From Narthecium ossifragum (Eukaryota; Streptophyta; Magnoliopsida; Dioscoreales; Nartheciaceae): 64,000 bases of DNA. Shown here in pieces: positions 25,101 through 35,859 of the stretch. Below the pieces are notes generated by a model. That model did not search any database. It worked only from the letters and a program-made list of their open reading frames with translations, and had not been told where the DNA came from. The stretch is taken from assembly GCA_963920575.1 (NCBI GenBank), contig OY986972.1, forward strand, positions 6,274,010 to 6,338,009. The letters are read 5' to 3'. Every line of letters starts with the position of its first letter. The first letter of the stretch is position 1. The translations under genes and the position numbers were made by a program.

Positions 25101-28100
25101 CTAAAACAGAATAAAACAGCAGATCCCCCATAAGCTGACAATGATCCACCCATACCAGAGAAAAAAACCAATACTCTCACTAATGTACATCAAACCATAT
25201 ACTCCAACTGCAAGACAAGCAGCACAAACATACAGCTTCATATCAGGCAAGCGACCACAAAGATTGTCGACAAAGGAATCTAGGGAGAGAGGAGAAAAAA
25301 AAAAACAAACTGAACAGAAGTAAAGACATTGCATGATGATTTGGAAGAAGGAAAACTGGCTGAAAAATGAGCTAAGTGTAAGGGAACATGAAAAGACGGC
25401 AAAGAAAAGGTTATAGGTAAGCCCAAAATTGCAGAAAATAACAGGATAGATAAATCTGTAACAGGAAAAGACATGTTAGGTAAGTTAGTGAACTAAGGTA
25501 GACCTGAATCATTCTATCCTCAGCACACAGAAGAAAGTAATGTTAATAAATTATAGAGATGAGCAAGGAAAATAAACAGGTTCAAAGCAAATAATTAAAT
25601 TAGAACACTGAGTTTGACTACAAAGACGCCCAGCAATGGAGCTGCCAAAGCATGAATGTAGACTAGTATCCTGCACTTCAGTAAAGGAAAAACAGAAGGA
25701 TAAGCTCTCCAAACAAACAAGCAATGGTTTCAAGCTAACCACATTGACTAACGGTAAAACACACAAAACTTGTATTATTGAATTGTCTGGCCTCAGCTAT
25801 TGAACTGTCATGATATACGAGCTTCCAAGGGTCAAGGTTCACCTTACACATATAGTGAATGGGATAATGTGATCTTCAGAATTTGCCAATCAGATAGCCA
25901 GTATACACTACTCGCTGTTTTAGCTAATATAACTTCAGCTATTATCTTTCATTTGATATTATGATTTACTTTGGAGTATCATTTGCAATGAAAACTTTAT
26001 TGATACGTGTCACACAACAAGATCTACCACTTGGTTTGAGCACTGAGCACATTAACCTGGAAACTCGAAGCGACAATAAGAGCAGCACAACATGTTTACA
26101 ACGTATCCAAAATGCAGTTCATGTACTCAAAACCAAATGGCTCTCGAGCAAAAGCAATCAGGCCTAGCTGCAGATGCTCTTGCTCATCTCTCAGTTCTGG
26201 ATGTGACTCAAGCTTATGAGGTTGAGTTCCAAGGTCCCTTCTAGAATACCATTGGACTCAGACGAGGATTACAAGAATCCACCATATTATAACATTCTTG
26301 CTTAGACAAAGACTATCAAATCACTTGATCAAATGAATGGAAGGTGCAAAGATCTTATTGCGTATATACCATCAGTAATTCACATAGGAAGGAAAACACA
26401 TTATGGGAGTTCCACATTCCTGTGTCATACTAGGAGCTCAATTCAGGTCTTATGAAGCTAGTGCTCACATCTTTGTATTCTAGAGTGATGCTTCAAGGAT
26501 AGCCCAAACCTAGTATTTTTTGGCATGAGCATCCTGAATCTTCCCCCACTACTAACATCGAGCTATTCTTAAAGCACCCCCATCCTTTAATCAAGGTCGC
26601 TAAGCAGCAAACAGCCCAAAGTATTGTCAATTTGTGGTCTTCAAATCATTCATACAGCATAGGTGTATAACAAATTCAACGGCCATGAGTGAAAGTGTCA
26701 AAATTAATCCACCAAAGGAATGCCACAGACCCCAAAGCAGCATGATTATAATCGTACAGCTGGCTGGAAGTACTTATGCCAATGGATTTTACAAAAAAAG
26801 CCAATATACATGTCATCCTAAATTTGAAAGTGCAGGAAAATCCAATAATTTCTGTTTCTGAAAATACTAGAAGATAAGTCAAGTTTTGGAGGGTTCAAAA
26901 TACATGAAATGAGTAGAAAAGCTAAAGATGAAATACCCAAGATGTGTTAGATTTGAGATTGAAGACAAGAATGAAAGATGAATATGAGAAGAATAGCAGC
27001 AGAAGAATTGATAGGCACGGTTGTAACATCTAGGTAAAATCCTACAAAACATTCCATGTAGGTTGAAAAGAAAATTATAATTTCGACAAGTGAGGGAGAC
27101 TTAAAGTCTAGACAATATGTGCAGAAGATCATCTGAACAGCAGGCTAATCCCAGCAAGTTTGTCAAGGAAATACAAAACCTATGGACAAAGAGAATCATA
27201 CCAAGCCAGTGATGAATATGCATAACTCGTTCCTTGAGACAACTAAACACTGAAGAGGACCCAAGAAATTGTTCATGAACGCCATTCAGATCAAGAGAAA
27301 GCTCGAAAGCCCGTATTACAAAGTCTTAAAGTCTGACCGCATGTGTTCATGTACTTTCAAAGACAGCTGAAGGACCAATGGGTTGAAAAGGAAGATACAT
27401 TCCTCACATGAATCCCAAGGAAATCCAAAAATCAATTAAGTCATCCAAAAATCAATTAATTCAATAAGGCAGCCACACTGTAGAATAAGCCAGTTAACTA
27501 AGACCTCATACAAGTTGAGTCATTTTAGGTCTATGGGCCATGTAGTAGATTTATTTGAATTAGTAGTTAGATACTTCTACATCGCTTATTAGCGAGTTTT
27601 TACTTCCAAGCCAGAAGATAACCAGTAGGAGACTCGGCACATGAATCAGGAGGATTCCATGTCTAAACTAATACAGCTTATCAAATCAAATTTACATAGA
27701 TCAATGTCTAGTCATTCTCATGACCATTTGATTTTCTACTATCCAATTGATTGTCCACTTTTATCATTTCTTTAGGGGGTGTTTGGTTGGTGGAATCAAA
27801 TGGTGCATGCATCGCCTGATGCGCACCTTTTTTGGTTCGCCGTTTGGTTGGGCGGCTGCATCAAACAATGCACCCTCATTAATGACATAAAGTAGAGTGG
27901 GGGAAGCAAATGATCCAGGTTTACCTGCATCGCCACATACCGGTATGTGGCGATGCAGCATGGGGGGATGCAATACACCGCCCCATGCAAAGAACCAGAC
28001 AGACCCTGGGGTGTTTGGTTCGCCCGCATCAGCATGCATCATGGCCCCGCGATACATGCATCATGGAAACCAATGAATCGGCTATATGTGGCAATGCAAG

Positions 28101-29697
28101 TAAACCTGCATCATTTGCTTCCCCCGCTCTACTTTATGTCATTAATGAGGGTGCATTGTTTGATGCACCCGCCCAACCAAACAGCGGACCAAAAAAGGTG
28201 CACATCAAGCGATGCATGCACCATTTGATTCCACCAACCACACGATACTGCCAACCTTATTTACCCATAGCATAGTCTACCCCCGACTTATATGTTTTCT
28301 AATGCATTGTTTGTAACTTATTGAGCATGTTATTCCTTATATGTTGGTTGCTATTTGATGTTGAATTCAATCAGTTGAGACATCCTGTTGAAACGGAACC
28401 TATTCTTTGGAAGACTGAGTAAGAAGCTAATTTCTGGAGCTTAAATCATTGCTGAACCTTAGATATGAATTTTCTGCTGGATTTTGTATTATATTTTGCA
28501 ACATACCTTGGTTTCTGCTATGTAGCAAACAAGTTACGATGATCGTTTTAAGAATTTTGATGTCCCACACTAAACACATCTCAAAGTGTGATAGGTCATG
28601 ATACTATGGCGCATAGACCATGCATATGCAATGATAGGTTTATATTGCAATATTGAATAGATGAGAAACCTTAGGATGACCCCCAGTATACAGCATCACA
28701 AAAACATATAGGTTTGAACTTTGAAGACAAAATTAAGGAAATCTAATAACATATAATTAGCACACATAAAGAAAACAATATGCAGCAGCATAAACACAAT
28801 GGAAGAAAGATGCATACCATGTCTGGATCCAACACATCAATAGCATATAGTCCATATCTATCATCGGGCACAACGATGCTAGTTTTTGTATCCAATGACA
28901 CTGTTTTACCTGTTGAAAAGATAGAGTGGGATGTTGATGAATGGTTACACTTTCACTTTCTAGAAAATATGGCATAATTAAGGACATTAAACTATGGAAA
29001 GAATGCTACTAGTGATGGCCAAACATCAATGGTAAATGACAAATTTGTGTAAAAAGATACCAAGCTTCAAGGCAGAAAAGAAAGAATAATTTCCTAGATG
29101 CTCACATTGTTTAAGCGCTAAATAATAAAAAGTGAAATTGGCTTATCTAACGCTTTAAAACTAAGATTCAATTTTCCTGAAACCGAACTTTTGAGGAATT
29201 CGAGAGCTCAAAAACTAAAGGACATCAACGATGTATTGAGAAGAATTCCAAACAATTGAATCAAAAGCATTGAACGCATAGATCTGTATGGAAGTTTCAA
29301 CTTAAGCACCCAAACAGGATAGGATAGATAATCTCGATTATACAACTGCAATTTCCTGATGGAAACCCCTATCTACTCTTTGTTCTCAAAATCCCTATTG
29401 GTCCCCGCGCAAAAGTTTCCTACGATATCTAGTCAAGATTCCAAAGACCAACAGCATACCGGTGTTAGGGTCGAACCGCGACCAGAGTTTGGTCCGAAAC
29501 TCATGATCAGCCCCAAGAATCCGAACCCAGACGCGCTCCTCCGCCCCGTTGTCGTCGACGGCATGCAAAACAGAACCAGCGATTCCCGGGACCAGCAGCA
29601 CTGGATCGAGGTTAGGGTTCACAAGGGGCACCTGCTTCTTGGTAATCTTGAGCCACAGCTCGATCGACCGGATCAGCTCCTCCACCAGCATCGCCAT
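10170..29697 (-). CDS. LCAT4: Phospholipase A / lecithin:cholesterol acyltransferase-like 4
   Basis: Eleven minus-strand exons encode 535 residues: 29460-29697, 28818-28909, 24436-24554, 21925-22060, 21754-21805, 17811-17911, 13655-13837, 13291-13448, 13041-13095, 12170-12223 and 10170-10589. All junctions are GT-AG and every phase agrees. The product matches plant LCAT4-type proteins end to end: N-terminal DPVLLVPGIAGS, GFGYDFRQSNR, the nucleophile elbow THSMGG (Ser180), GAPGYIT, SMHQLLVECPSIYELMAC, VDGDGTVP (Asp387 or Asp385 as acid) and ADHRGIV (His412). The Arabidopsis relative is a cytosolic Ca-independent phospholipase A acting on phosphatidylcholine; no signal peptide is seen here either. 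The start is the ATG at 29697 (MAMLVEEL); a second ATG follows two codons later. Introns of 3.8-4.3 kb hold hAT and foldback insertions, yet the coding exons are undamaged. The family is certain; substrate preference is inferred. Confidence 0.96.
15040..15062. repeat. GA microsatellite in intron 6 of the LCAT4-like gene
   Basis: An uninterrupted GA repeat of about 11 units. Confidence 0.8.
15540..17040. other. Purine-rich block in intron 6, unclassified insertion
   Basis: From about 15830 to 16540 the plus strand is dominated by 'ggtgaggt', 'ggcggacta' and 'aaggtgaaggtg' runs, unlike the AT-rich intron on either side. From 16560 to 17040 composition is mixed again. The right edge '...ctaaca' at about 17036 would be an LTR-type TG...CA end on the minus strand, but I found no matching left end or target duplication. 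It is probably an old retroelement or captured fragment. Confidence 0.35.
19739..20125 (-). pseudogene. Possible C-terminal tail of the hAT family A protein
   Basis: The frame of about 125 residues is Ser/Gln/Tyr/Pro-rich (DPQGYGFYDYPRYGSS), then reads FGYNMLEEV and FDEQHSSHSTFP, and ends in QYSWWRA. No catalytic hAT block (such as the dimerisation domain) is visible in it. I assign it to the transposon because of its position inside the element. It could instead be a captured scrap. Confidence 0.4.
20535..20870 (-). repeat. Low-complexity GAGGAAG-type tract inside the hAT element
   Basis: Repeats such as 'gttcctcttcctcg' on the plus strand encode an Arg/Glu-rich frame on the minus strand. 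It looks like a simple-sequence expansion within the element, possibly near the 5' end of its former gene. Confidence 0.5.
23127..23473. mobile_element. hAT family A short derivative (347 bp) in intron 3 of the LCAT4-like gene
   Basis: The ends begin CAAGGATTCC and, on the other strand, CAAGGTTTAC. A perfect 8-bp duplication, ACCAACTC, flanks the element (23119-23126 and 23474-23481). It shares the GGCACGGACCGGCA subterminal phrase with the 1.77-kb element at 19437-21204 and has no coding capacity. It is best read as an internally deleted, non-autonomous copy of the same family. Confidence 0.9.
27774..28246. mobile_element. Foldback MITE (Tourist/Harbinger-like) in intron 2 of the LCAT4-like gene
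   Basis: Two arms of roughly 150 bp or more pair with each other. The left arm runs from GGGGGTGTTTGGTTGGTGG through 'catcaaacaatgcaccctc'; the right arm carries its reverse complement and ends '...ccaccaaccacacgatac'. The centre has a smaller palindrome, ACATACCGGTATGT. The ends resemble Tourist-type MITEs, but the short target duplication cannot be read with certainty. Confidence 0.78.
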
Positions 29698-30219
29698 CTC
29701 AATCGACACGCTCCGTGTCGAGGATCCCCAACAGCTAGATCGATTAAATTGGGGTTTGGGGGAGTGGCGTAGAAGGGGAGGGTGAAAGAGACGGAGAAGG
29801 GTTTCTTGTTTGGGAGGAGAGGATAGAAAAAGGAGAGAAGGGAACGGCACTCGACCTCGACCCTTTCCTGTCCCGCGGGAGTCGATGCCGTGGGGGGGAC
29901 GACGGGGACTCTCCTGTCGTCGTCTCTCTCGTGTGAAACTTGCGCGGTAATTGCTGCTGTTTTTGACAGCCAGAAAGTTCAAAAGACACCACAAGATTTT
30001 ACTAATATACAAACCATATTACTGAGTATAGGCAGCACACCTCAATTTAAAAAACAACAGCTTTTATTAGTACACCCGCGTTGTTGCGCCATGTGTGGGC
30101 CGTGCCACCTGAACACGGTCTTTTTTAATTATATTCATGTTTTTCAATTCTTTAATCTTGGATTGAATGGATGTCCACCGTCAGAAATAGTTTTTTTGAG
30201 CTGTTTTCTTAATAGGGTA

Positions 30220-31300
30220 CTAGCGGATCCGTGCAAATTACACGGTTTATCAATCACACCCATCTCTCTCATTATCTCCTCCGTAACCACCCCCATCACA
30301 CCCAATTCTTCATATATAAATGAATTCAGTTATTTTTAGAAATAATTAAGTTCGTGTGATGGGAGTGATTCTAAACCATCAGATATTAATCTTCTAAACT
30401 CTTATAGGCCGTCTGATGTAAGTAAAATCATGTCTTATATAGATAGACTAGGTTGTGGGCCCGTGCCACCTAGCACGGCTAACTGCCCGCCCCTACTATC
30501 TCTATTATAACTTACGCTCACTATCCTTTTTTTTTGTTTATTTAATTATAATTTTATACCACGTGTATGTTATATGTGTATAAGTTTATGACTCAGATGA
30601 TGAGTCATAAAAGTAACTACCATTGGATCTTATAAGGTAGATAAGTATGTATATTTAAAACTAATCTCCTGGCTTATGATTATAAGGATATATATTTAAA
30701 ACTAACCTAGGGAAGATGATAAAAATATACAAAGTTAACTTAGGAAAATATACATGTAAATAAACTAATAGGAGGTAAACGGTTGTAACCGTTATTGCTC
30801 CTTATAAGGTTGATATCATTATTATTTGAACCACCCTTGATTCAACCTAGGTATACACCACATACACCATAAAGACAAGGAGATAATTAGAACCAGTAAA
30901 ACCAATACACCACAGTTTTTACTATATACATCATAATTTCTTAAAATACCCAAACAGCTTTTATTCTTTTTATTCTCAAAGTGGTGAGAAGGTGGTGGTT
31001 GATGCAGGTGGAGGCCGGCTACGGCGTGGAGGGGGTGGGGGAGTTGTGAAGGTATATATGAATAGGGTAAAGCTGATGGTGTATATAGAACTAGTCCTAT
31101 CCCCTGTCACATGGCAGGTAACCACCATCTCCCCTCACCTCCCTCATAACTTCCCACTAACCCCTACTATTACCCCCTCCCCCACTATTACCCATCCACA
31201 TCAGCAGTCACATAGGATAGACCCTACCACATAGGACGTCAGTAGGACAACAAAAGGTTAAGTTATAATCATGCTCCTATATAAGGATGATTATCCATAA
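30220..31300 (-). mobile_element. Cluster of Helitron-like 3' termini upstream of the LCAT4-like gene
   Basis: Three minus-strand termini show hairpin + CTAG followed by T. At 30220-30223 the hairpin is 30229-30245 (CCGTG/CACGG). At 30448-30451 the hairpin is 30461-30478 (CCGTGC/GCACGG). At 31091-31094 the hairpin and body match the tandem units at 6563-7310. A candidate 5' end in the opposite direction, A before TCTCTATTATAAC, lies near 30497. No helicase or Rep gene is present. The first terminus is about 520 bp upstream of the LCAT4-like start codon. Confidence 0.6.
30693..30813 (+). repeat. Dispersed repeat, copy 2 (partner at 9623-9744)
   Basis: The match runs from 'atttaaaactaacctaggg' to 'ttgctccttataaggttgat' and lines up with the copy at 9623-9744 over about 120 bp. 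It lies between the Helitron-like ends at 30448 and 31091. Confidence 0.7.
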
Positions 31301-31317
31301 GCAATAAACAACTAACG

Positions 31318-31701
31318 GAATGTTTGGTTGGATATAACCGTCGGAAATGGAATGGTCAAATACCCGGTCAAATCTCATTCCGTTGTTTGGTTAAACATTA
31401 AAATTGAGAATGGAATGCTTCCCATCTAATAGCCCGGACTCTCTCATTCCATTCCTAACGGAATGACGGTTATAATATAATTTGGTTATTTATTTCATAT
31501 TCTCATTCCCTTTCTACACTTATTTTTGTATACCAAACACCTTCAAGCATGATTCCTAATCTCATTCATTGTGCAAACCAAACATGCCGCATCATTCTCA
31601 TTCTACTCTTCATTCCCATCCTATTCTCATTCTTAATCTCATTCTTATTTCTAATCTCATTCTCATTCTCATTCCATTCTTTTTTTTTGTGCAAACCAAA
31701 C
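31318..31701. mobile_element. MITE-like element with GTTTGGTT ends
   Basis: The left end reads GAATGTTTGGTTGG and the right end GCAAACCAAACC. A short direct repeat, CTAACG, flanks both (31312-31317 and 31702-31707). The interior is rich in ATTCTCATTC-type repeats and has an internal inverted pair of 'ggaatga'/'tcattcc' motifs. There is no coding capacity. Confidence 0.62.
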
Positions 31702-33266
31702 CTAACGTAAATTAGAAAAGCATGTAAAGATAGCCCCAAGTGAACCTGACTCGAGTCGGACCCTTGGTTGGCCGCCGGGCTCCGATTGGACCCTCTTGGA
31801 GCTGCTTCGCGAGTGGAACCCACCCTCTTTGGTCCGTATCATGTTCTGCCTATTGCAGCACCATGTAATGGCAAAGTCAAAATCTAGCTGCCCAAGCTAT
31901 TGTGTAATATCAATTCTTCAGATTAACAACTGAGCGCTACCCCAAATGTGTGGCATGGTCTGCTTTAGATATTTACAAAAACATAAGATAAAAAAAACAC
32001 CACTACTGTAAACAAAAATAATTTAATAAACAATATTTTATGAAAAGTAAAACTTTGAGATTTCTTATATCATTTCTCGATAGGGGTGTCCAAAACGCCC
32101 AAATGGCCTAGCCCGGTACGAGTCCTGCTCGGACACGTCAGGGTTGTAGCCCGATCCGGTCCAGGTGTTGGCCCTGCTAGACCGGGCTCATCCGAGTTCA
32201 GGGCGGACCAGGGCCACTTGGTCAAAAACCCGATCCGGCCCAGTCCGGTCACCTATGATTTCTTTTAAAAAAAAAGAATTTATACCCAATCACCTATGGT
32301 CCAGTCCTACTCTCCTCTCCTCTCCGACGCAAATCCGGAGGCGAGCCGTGTTCTCCTCCACCTCCGCCGCCACCGCCGCCGGAGCCGATCCCCACCACTG
32401 TCGATGTCATCCTCCTCCGGCCACCTCCCCCGTTGCCATGCCTTGCGGACGCTTCCGCCTCCCCCCTGCCCCCATCTCTCTGTCTACCGCTCTGCAGCCG
32501 CCGCGACGGCGGATCTGAGCTAAAGATGAAGTAGAGGTCGAGAGGTGAAGATTTTGTCGGATCTAGGGTTTAGGAGGAGGAAAGAGGTTGGAGGTGGAGG
32601 TTAAAGGTGGTGGCGGCACCGGGTTCTGAAAGGAGGGTGAGCGATCGATTGGGCCATATCACACCGGGAATGGAGAAGGAGGGATCGGGGGCTTGCGGAT
32701 ATACAAATCCGAAGCTTGTGGAGGTTGGGGTGGCTGGAGGCAACAATTCCCGATGATAGCGACGCCGGATTGAGAGAGAGGTCAAGCTCGAGGGGTTTGG
32801 GTTCCATCGAAGAGGAGGACAGCGCCTGAATGGAGCTTGGAGGCGTCGAAGCGGGTAGTGGAAGGTCACGGGATGCTACGAGGTCGTTGGAGGTGTCAAG
32901 GGGGATGTGGCTTGCCGGGATATGGTGACGGAGAGGTTGGGGTAGCGTGGAGTGGTAGTGGAGTGTTCATTGCAGGTGGGGTCACCAGAGAAGAGAAGAT
33001 GGACACATTGTGCCCCTCTGCTCCCTCCGTCGATGCCACCGCCGCAACCCCCCCCCCCCCCCCCCCGCCCGCCCGCCTGCCCATGCGGAGCCCCTCCGCG
33101 ACCCCCTCGAGCTCCCTCGTTGCTCCCCCTGCTCCTCCCACTCCAACACTAACGGCGTCATCGCTTCCAACGGTTGCAGCGGCGGCGACGTGAGGCTTTA
33201 TGCCTGCTCGGCGTCCCATCTCTCCTCCAACCTCCATCGGCTTCCACACCACCCAATCCAGGCCCC

Positions 33267-34844
33267 TGATAAGACTTGAAAAGTGCACAAAACACCCTTG
33301 TAATTTGGCTTTGTTGGGCCCCGAGCAATGCTGGACTGACTACTTTTATTCCATTTCAGGTATAACAGGTCCTTCCACGAGTTAGATCAATTCTGGAGCT
33401 AAAACAATCTATTTTGGCGATTTTTGGCAAGCCAGATCGATCGGTCTCAACAGGTTCGATCGATCCAACTCAACCAACAAGGGAACGATCAACAACGGCT
33501 GGATCGATCGAACTTCAAGTGCCCGATCGATCCAGCAAGGGATGTAGCTTAACAACGGTGGTTCGATCGATCGGCCAAGTCAAGCCCGATCGATCCAGCT
33601 CGGGAGTTACCAGCAATAAAGGCGTAGGATCGATCGAACTCCAAGAGTTGGATCGATCCTGCTCGGGCGTTGCTCACAATATTAAGGGAGTTAAGGAGTC
33701 GGATCGATCGGGCTTCAAAGGTTGGATCGATCCGACGCGGCCAGAAGCAAAGATCGACGACTCTGATCTAATCCGGGGGTGGTTGTCTCTTGGGCTATAA
33801 GTAGTCATTGTTTAGGGATTTTATGGGGGCTTTTTCAGACGTTTTTGGAGGGAGTTTACCTATCTTTTCTACATCTTTTCTTCGACAATTCTTTGGAGGA
33901 GATCCATGGCGGGAGGAGATCATCAACTTCTACCGATGGATTATCCCCTGAAGATGAGTAGCTAAAACCCTAGCCATGGGATTCTTATGATGTAATTAGG
34001 GTTTTTACTAGGGATTTCTTATATCTAGGGTTTGTATACACGATTATTTGGTTTTATGGATAGATTATATTTGCCTATATCTTGGTGTTGTTTTCTTACT
34101 GGATGTTTGGATCGTTCTTGCTTGCACTTGATTCTAGAGCTTGTGTATGTTAGGGCGTGGATTGGATTCATCCAAATAAGAGGATCATGCTAGTCCCATG
34201 ATATCTCGGATGGAATCTTCTTCGTGATTAGGGATTATATAGTGCTAGTCCCACTATAGTAGTGCTAGTCCCACTACGTTCCATCCCTAATCTCTCATGC
34301 ATCTTATCGTTGTAGTTTTGGCCATCGAGATGCGAAGTCATCTCGATATTACACCTAAATCCATTTCTATGGCTTTGCTTGCGATGAACTCATCTGAGTA
34401 AGAGGGTTCATTAGCAGTGAACGTAACTAATCATTCGGTCACTAATATTTCGTTAATTGTTCTTGCCGACAAGGAATCCTAAACAAAACTTGTCGAGTGA
34501 TAATGAGAACTAGCCATTTCTTTATCAACTTTCAGGGAGCCATTTATCGTGTCTGCATGCCCTGATCTTTGGAAAACCTGGTAGATCCTTAGTTACTGAT
34601 TAAGAATCCTATGGTCCTTTCTCTCATATTCTTCAATCCTTTAGTATAGTTTTAGTTTAATTTTAACTTGCAATCTTTTCTCAACTTATTAGTAGGAGAT
34701 TTTCTAAGTATTTGATTTAAATCCCTGTGGACTCGACTCGGACTCTCCACTATCTACTAGCCCTTAGTAGTTAAAGTAGAGCACCGAAATATATTGTAAT
34801 TTTGGTCAGTCTTGTTAAGCCACGACACTTTTCAAGTCGTATCA
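33267..34844 (+). mobile_element. Solo LTR (gypsy-type family G1) inside the hAT-like element
   Basis: The LTR starts TGATAAGACTTGAAAAGTGC and ends CTTTTCAAGTCGTATCA. A 5-bp duplication, GCCCC, flanks it (33262-33266 and 34845-34849). Its length of 1578 bp, its termini and the block 'ctgtggactcgactcggact' match the 1583-bp LTR at 61082-62664 in opposite orientation. It holds ten GATCGATC sites in five pairs (33435-33732), ATCTAATCCG at 33766 and a TATA-like CTATAAGTA at 33795. No internal region is present. Confidence 0.93.
33435..33803 (+). promoter_or_regulatory. Paired-GATCGATC promoter module of the G1 solo LTR
   Basis: GATCGATC starts at 33435/33458, 33502/33525, 33565/33588, 33628/33651 and 33702/33725. 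The spacing within every pair is exactly 23 bp and the pair period is 63-74 bp. ATCTAATCCG follows at 33766-33775, and CTATAAGTA begins 29 bp after its start, at 33795. The order suits an LTR U3 enhancer plus core promoter. Confidence 0.6.
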
Positions 34845-35798
34845 GCCCCCGACCACTTTGCCGCACCCAAGCTTCACCGATCTCACCGTCGTCAACGACC
34901 CACCCACCTCATCGCCACGATCCAGCCACCTCGTCGCCGATCGCCCCGATCCACCCGATCCCCTTGGAAGACCTCCGCAAGCTAGGGACGGGCCGGCTCT
35001 ACGGTGGATCCACGGGGTCGGAGGAGGGTCACTGCACGCGAGGAGGGGCTCGGATCCGATGAGAGATGGGGTTGGCCCCCCCGCCGGAGTGCGTGGTGGT
35101 GGCCGTCTGGTGTAATGCTCTGACGAGAGATGAAGATGTCCGGTGTAGTGTGACTCCACATGATTTTTTTTTTGTTTTAAAGAACCGGGCCAGGCTCGGT
35201 CTAGTCCCGCTCGGTCTCCAAACCGAGCAAGGTCATACTGGGGCGGTCCAGGTGCAAGGCCTATTGGGCCCGGCACTAGCCCGCCCCCGTCCGGATGCTT
35301 ACCAGGGGCGGACTGGGTATTGCCTCCAACCCGGATCGGCCCGGTCGAGTTGGACACCCCTATTTCTCGATAAAAGAAAACAAAACATCGCATGTGAAGC
35401 ATTTTTTTCAACTTGGTGCAATACAATTGTTCCAATAGTCTTACACTCGACCCTATACTATTGTCAGACAAGACATACGAGGGATGACACATAAGACTTG
35501 TGACTCTGTGAGGACCCGTTCCTCTAAACTGGCTCGATAGCGTGGGTCGAGGGGCGTGCCATGTTGGCATGTTTCCACGTCGAGCATAATCTGTTTGATC
35601 GCATTGTTGATTTTGGACCCCAAGTGCAATTTGGTAAATTACATCTTGACGGTCGGTTTCACACCCACGTAGTGCACACATAGCCCAATGAATGATAAAT
35701 GTGCTTGTTAGAATCTTAGGCGAGCTTGGGAACGGAAGATCCGGGCTCAGACGTGACAGCTGGTTTTTGGGACATCTGTCAGTCCATGGACGATGGAC

Positions 35799-35859
35799 GA
35801 TCGATCGTTCAAGGGACGATCGATCGTTCAAGGGACGATCGATCGTTCAACGGACGATC
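35799..35859 (+). promoter_or_regulatory. GATCGATC repeats at 19-bp spacing in the G2 LTR
   Basis: Sites start at 35799, 35818 and 35837. A fourth, starting at 35856, is cut in half by the nested solo LTR. The repeated unit is GACGATCGATCGTTCAAGG. Downstream of the insertion the LTR continues to a TATA-like CTATAAGAACCCGCG near 39028, which in the nested copy reads CTATAAATAACCCGCG. Confidence 0.5.

Larger units (their letters stand above)
32081..35362. mobile_element. hAT-like transposon (family B), interrupted by a solo LTR
   Basis: Inverted ends TAGGGGTGTCCAA and TTGGACACCCCTA are flanked by an 8-bp duplication, TTTCTCGA (32073-32080 and 35363-35370). Because of base overlap, a 10-bp duplication ATTTCTCGAT with AGGGG ends is also possible and would suggest a MULE. 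GC-rich inverted subterminal sequence (CCGGTCC, CGGGCC) follows each end. Without the solo LTR at 33267-34844 and its target copy the element is about 1.7 kb. It shows only low-complexity frames and no transposase. Confidence 0.82.

Noticed and set aside
29395..30012. Frame of 205 codons as a longer N-terminus of the LCAT4-like protein
   Set aside because: The part upstream of 29697 is Arg/Ser/Pro-rich leader sequence unlike the family, and past 29460 it reads into the intron.
32837..33288. GC-rich frames on both strands at 32.8-33.3 kb
   Set aside because: Low complexity with a poly-C run (about 33048-33063); no conserved domain and located inside a transposon.
34842..35831. Minus-strand frame of 329 codons
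   Set aside because: It crosses the right end of the hAT-like element, ordinary flank and the start of the G2 LTR, so it is a chance frame.
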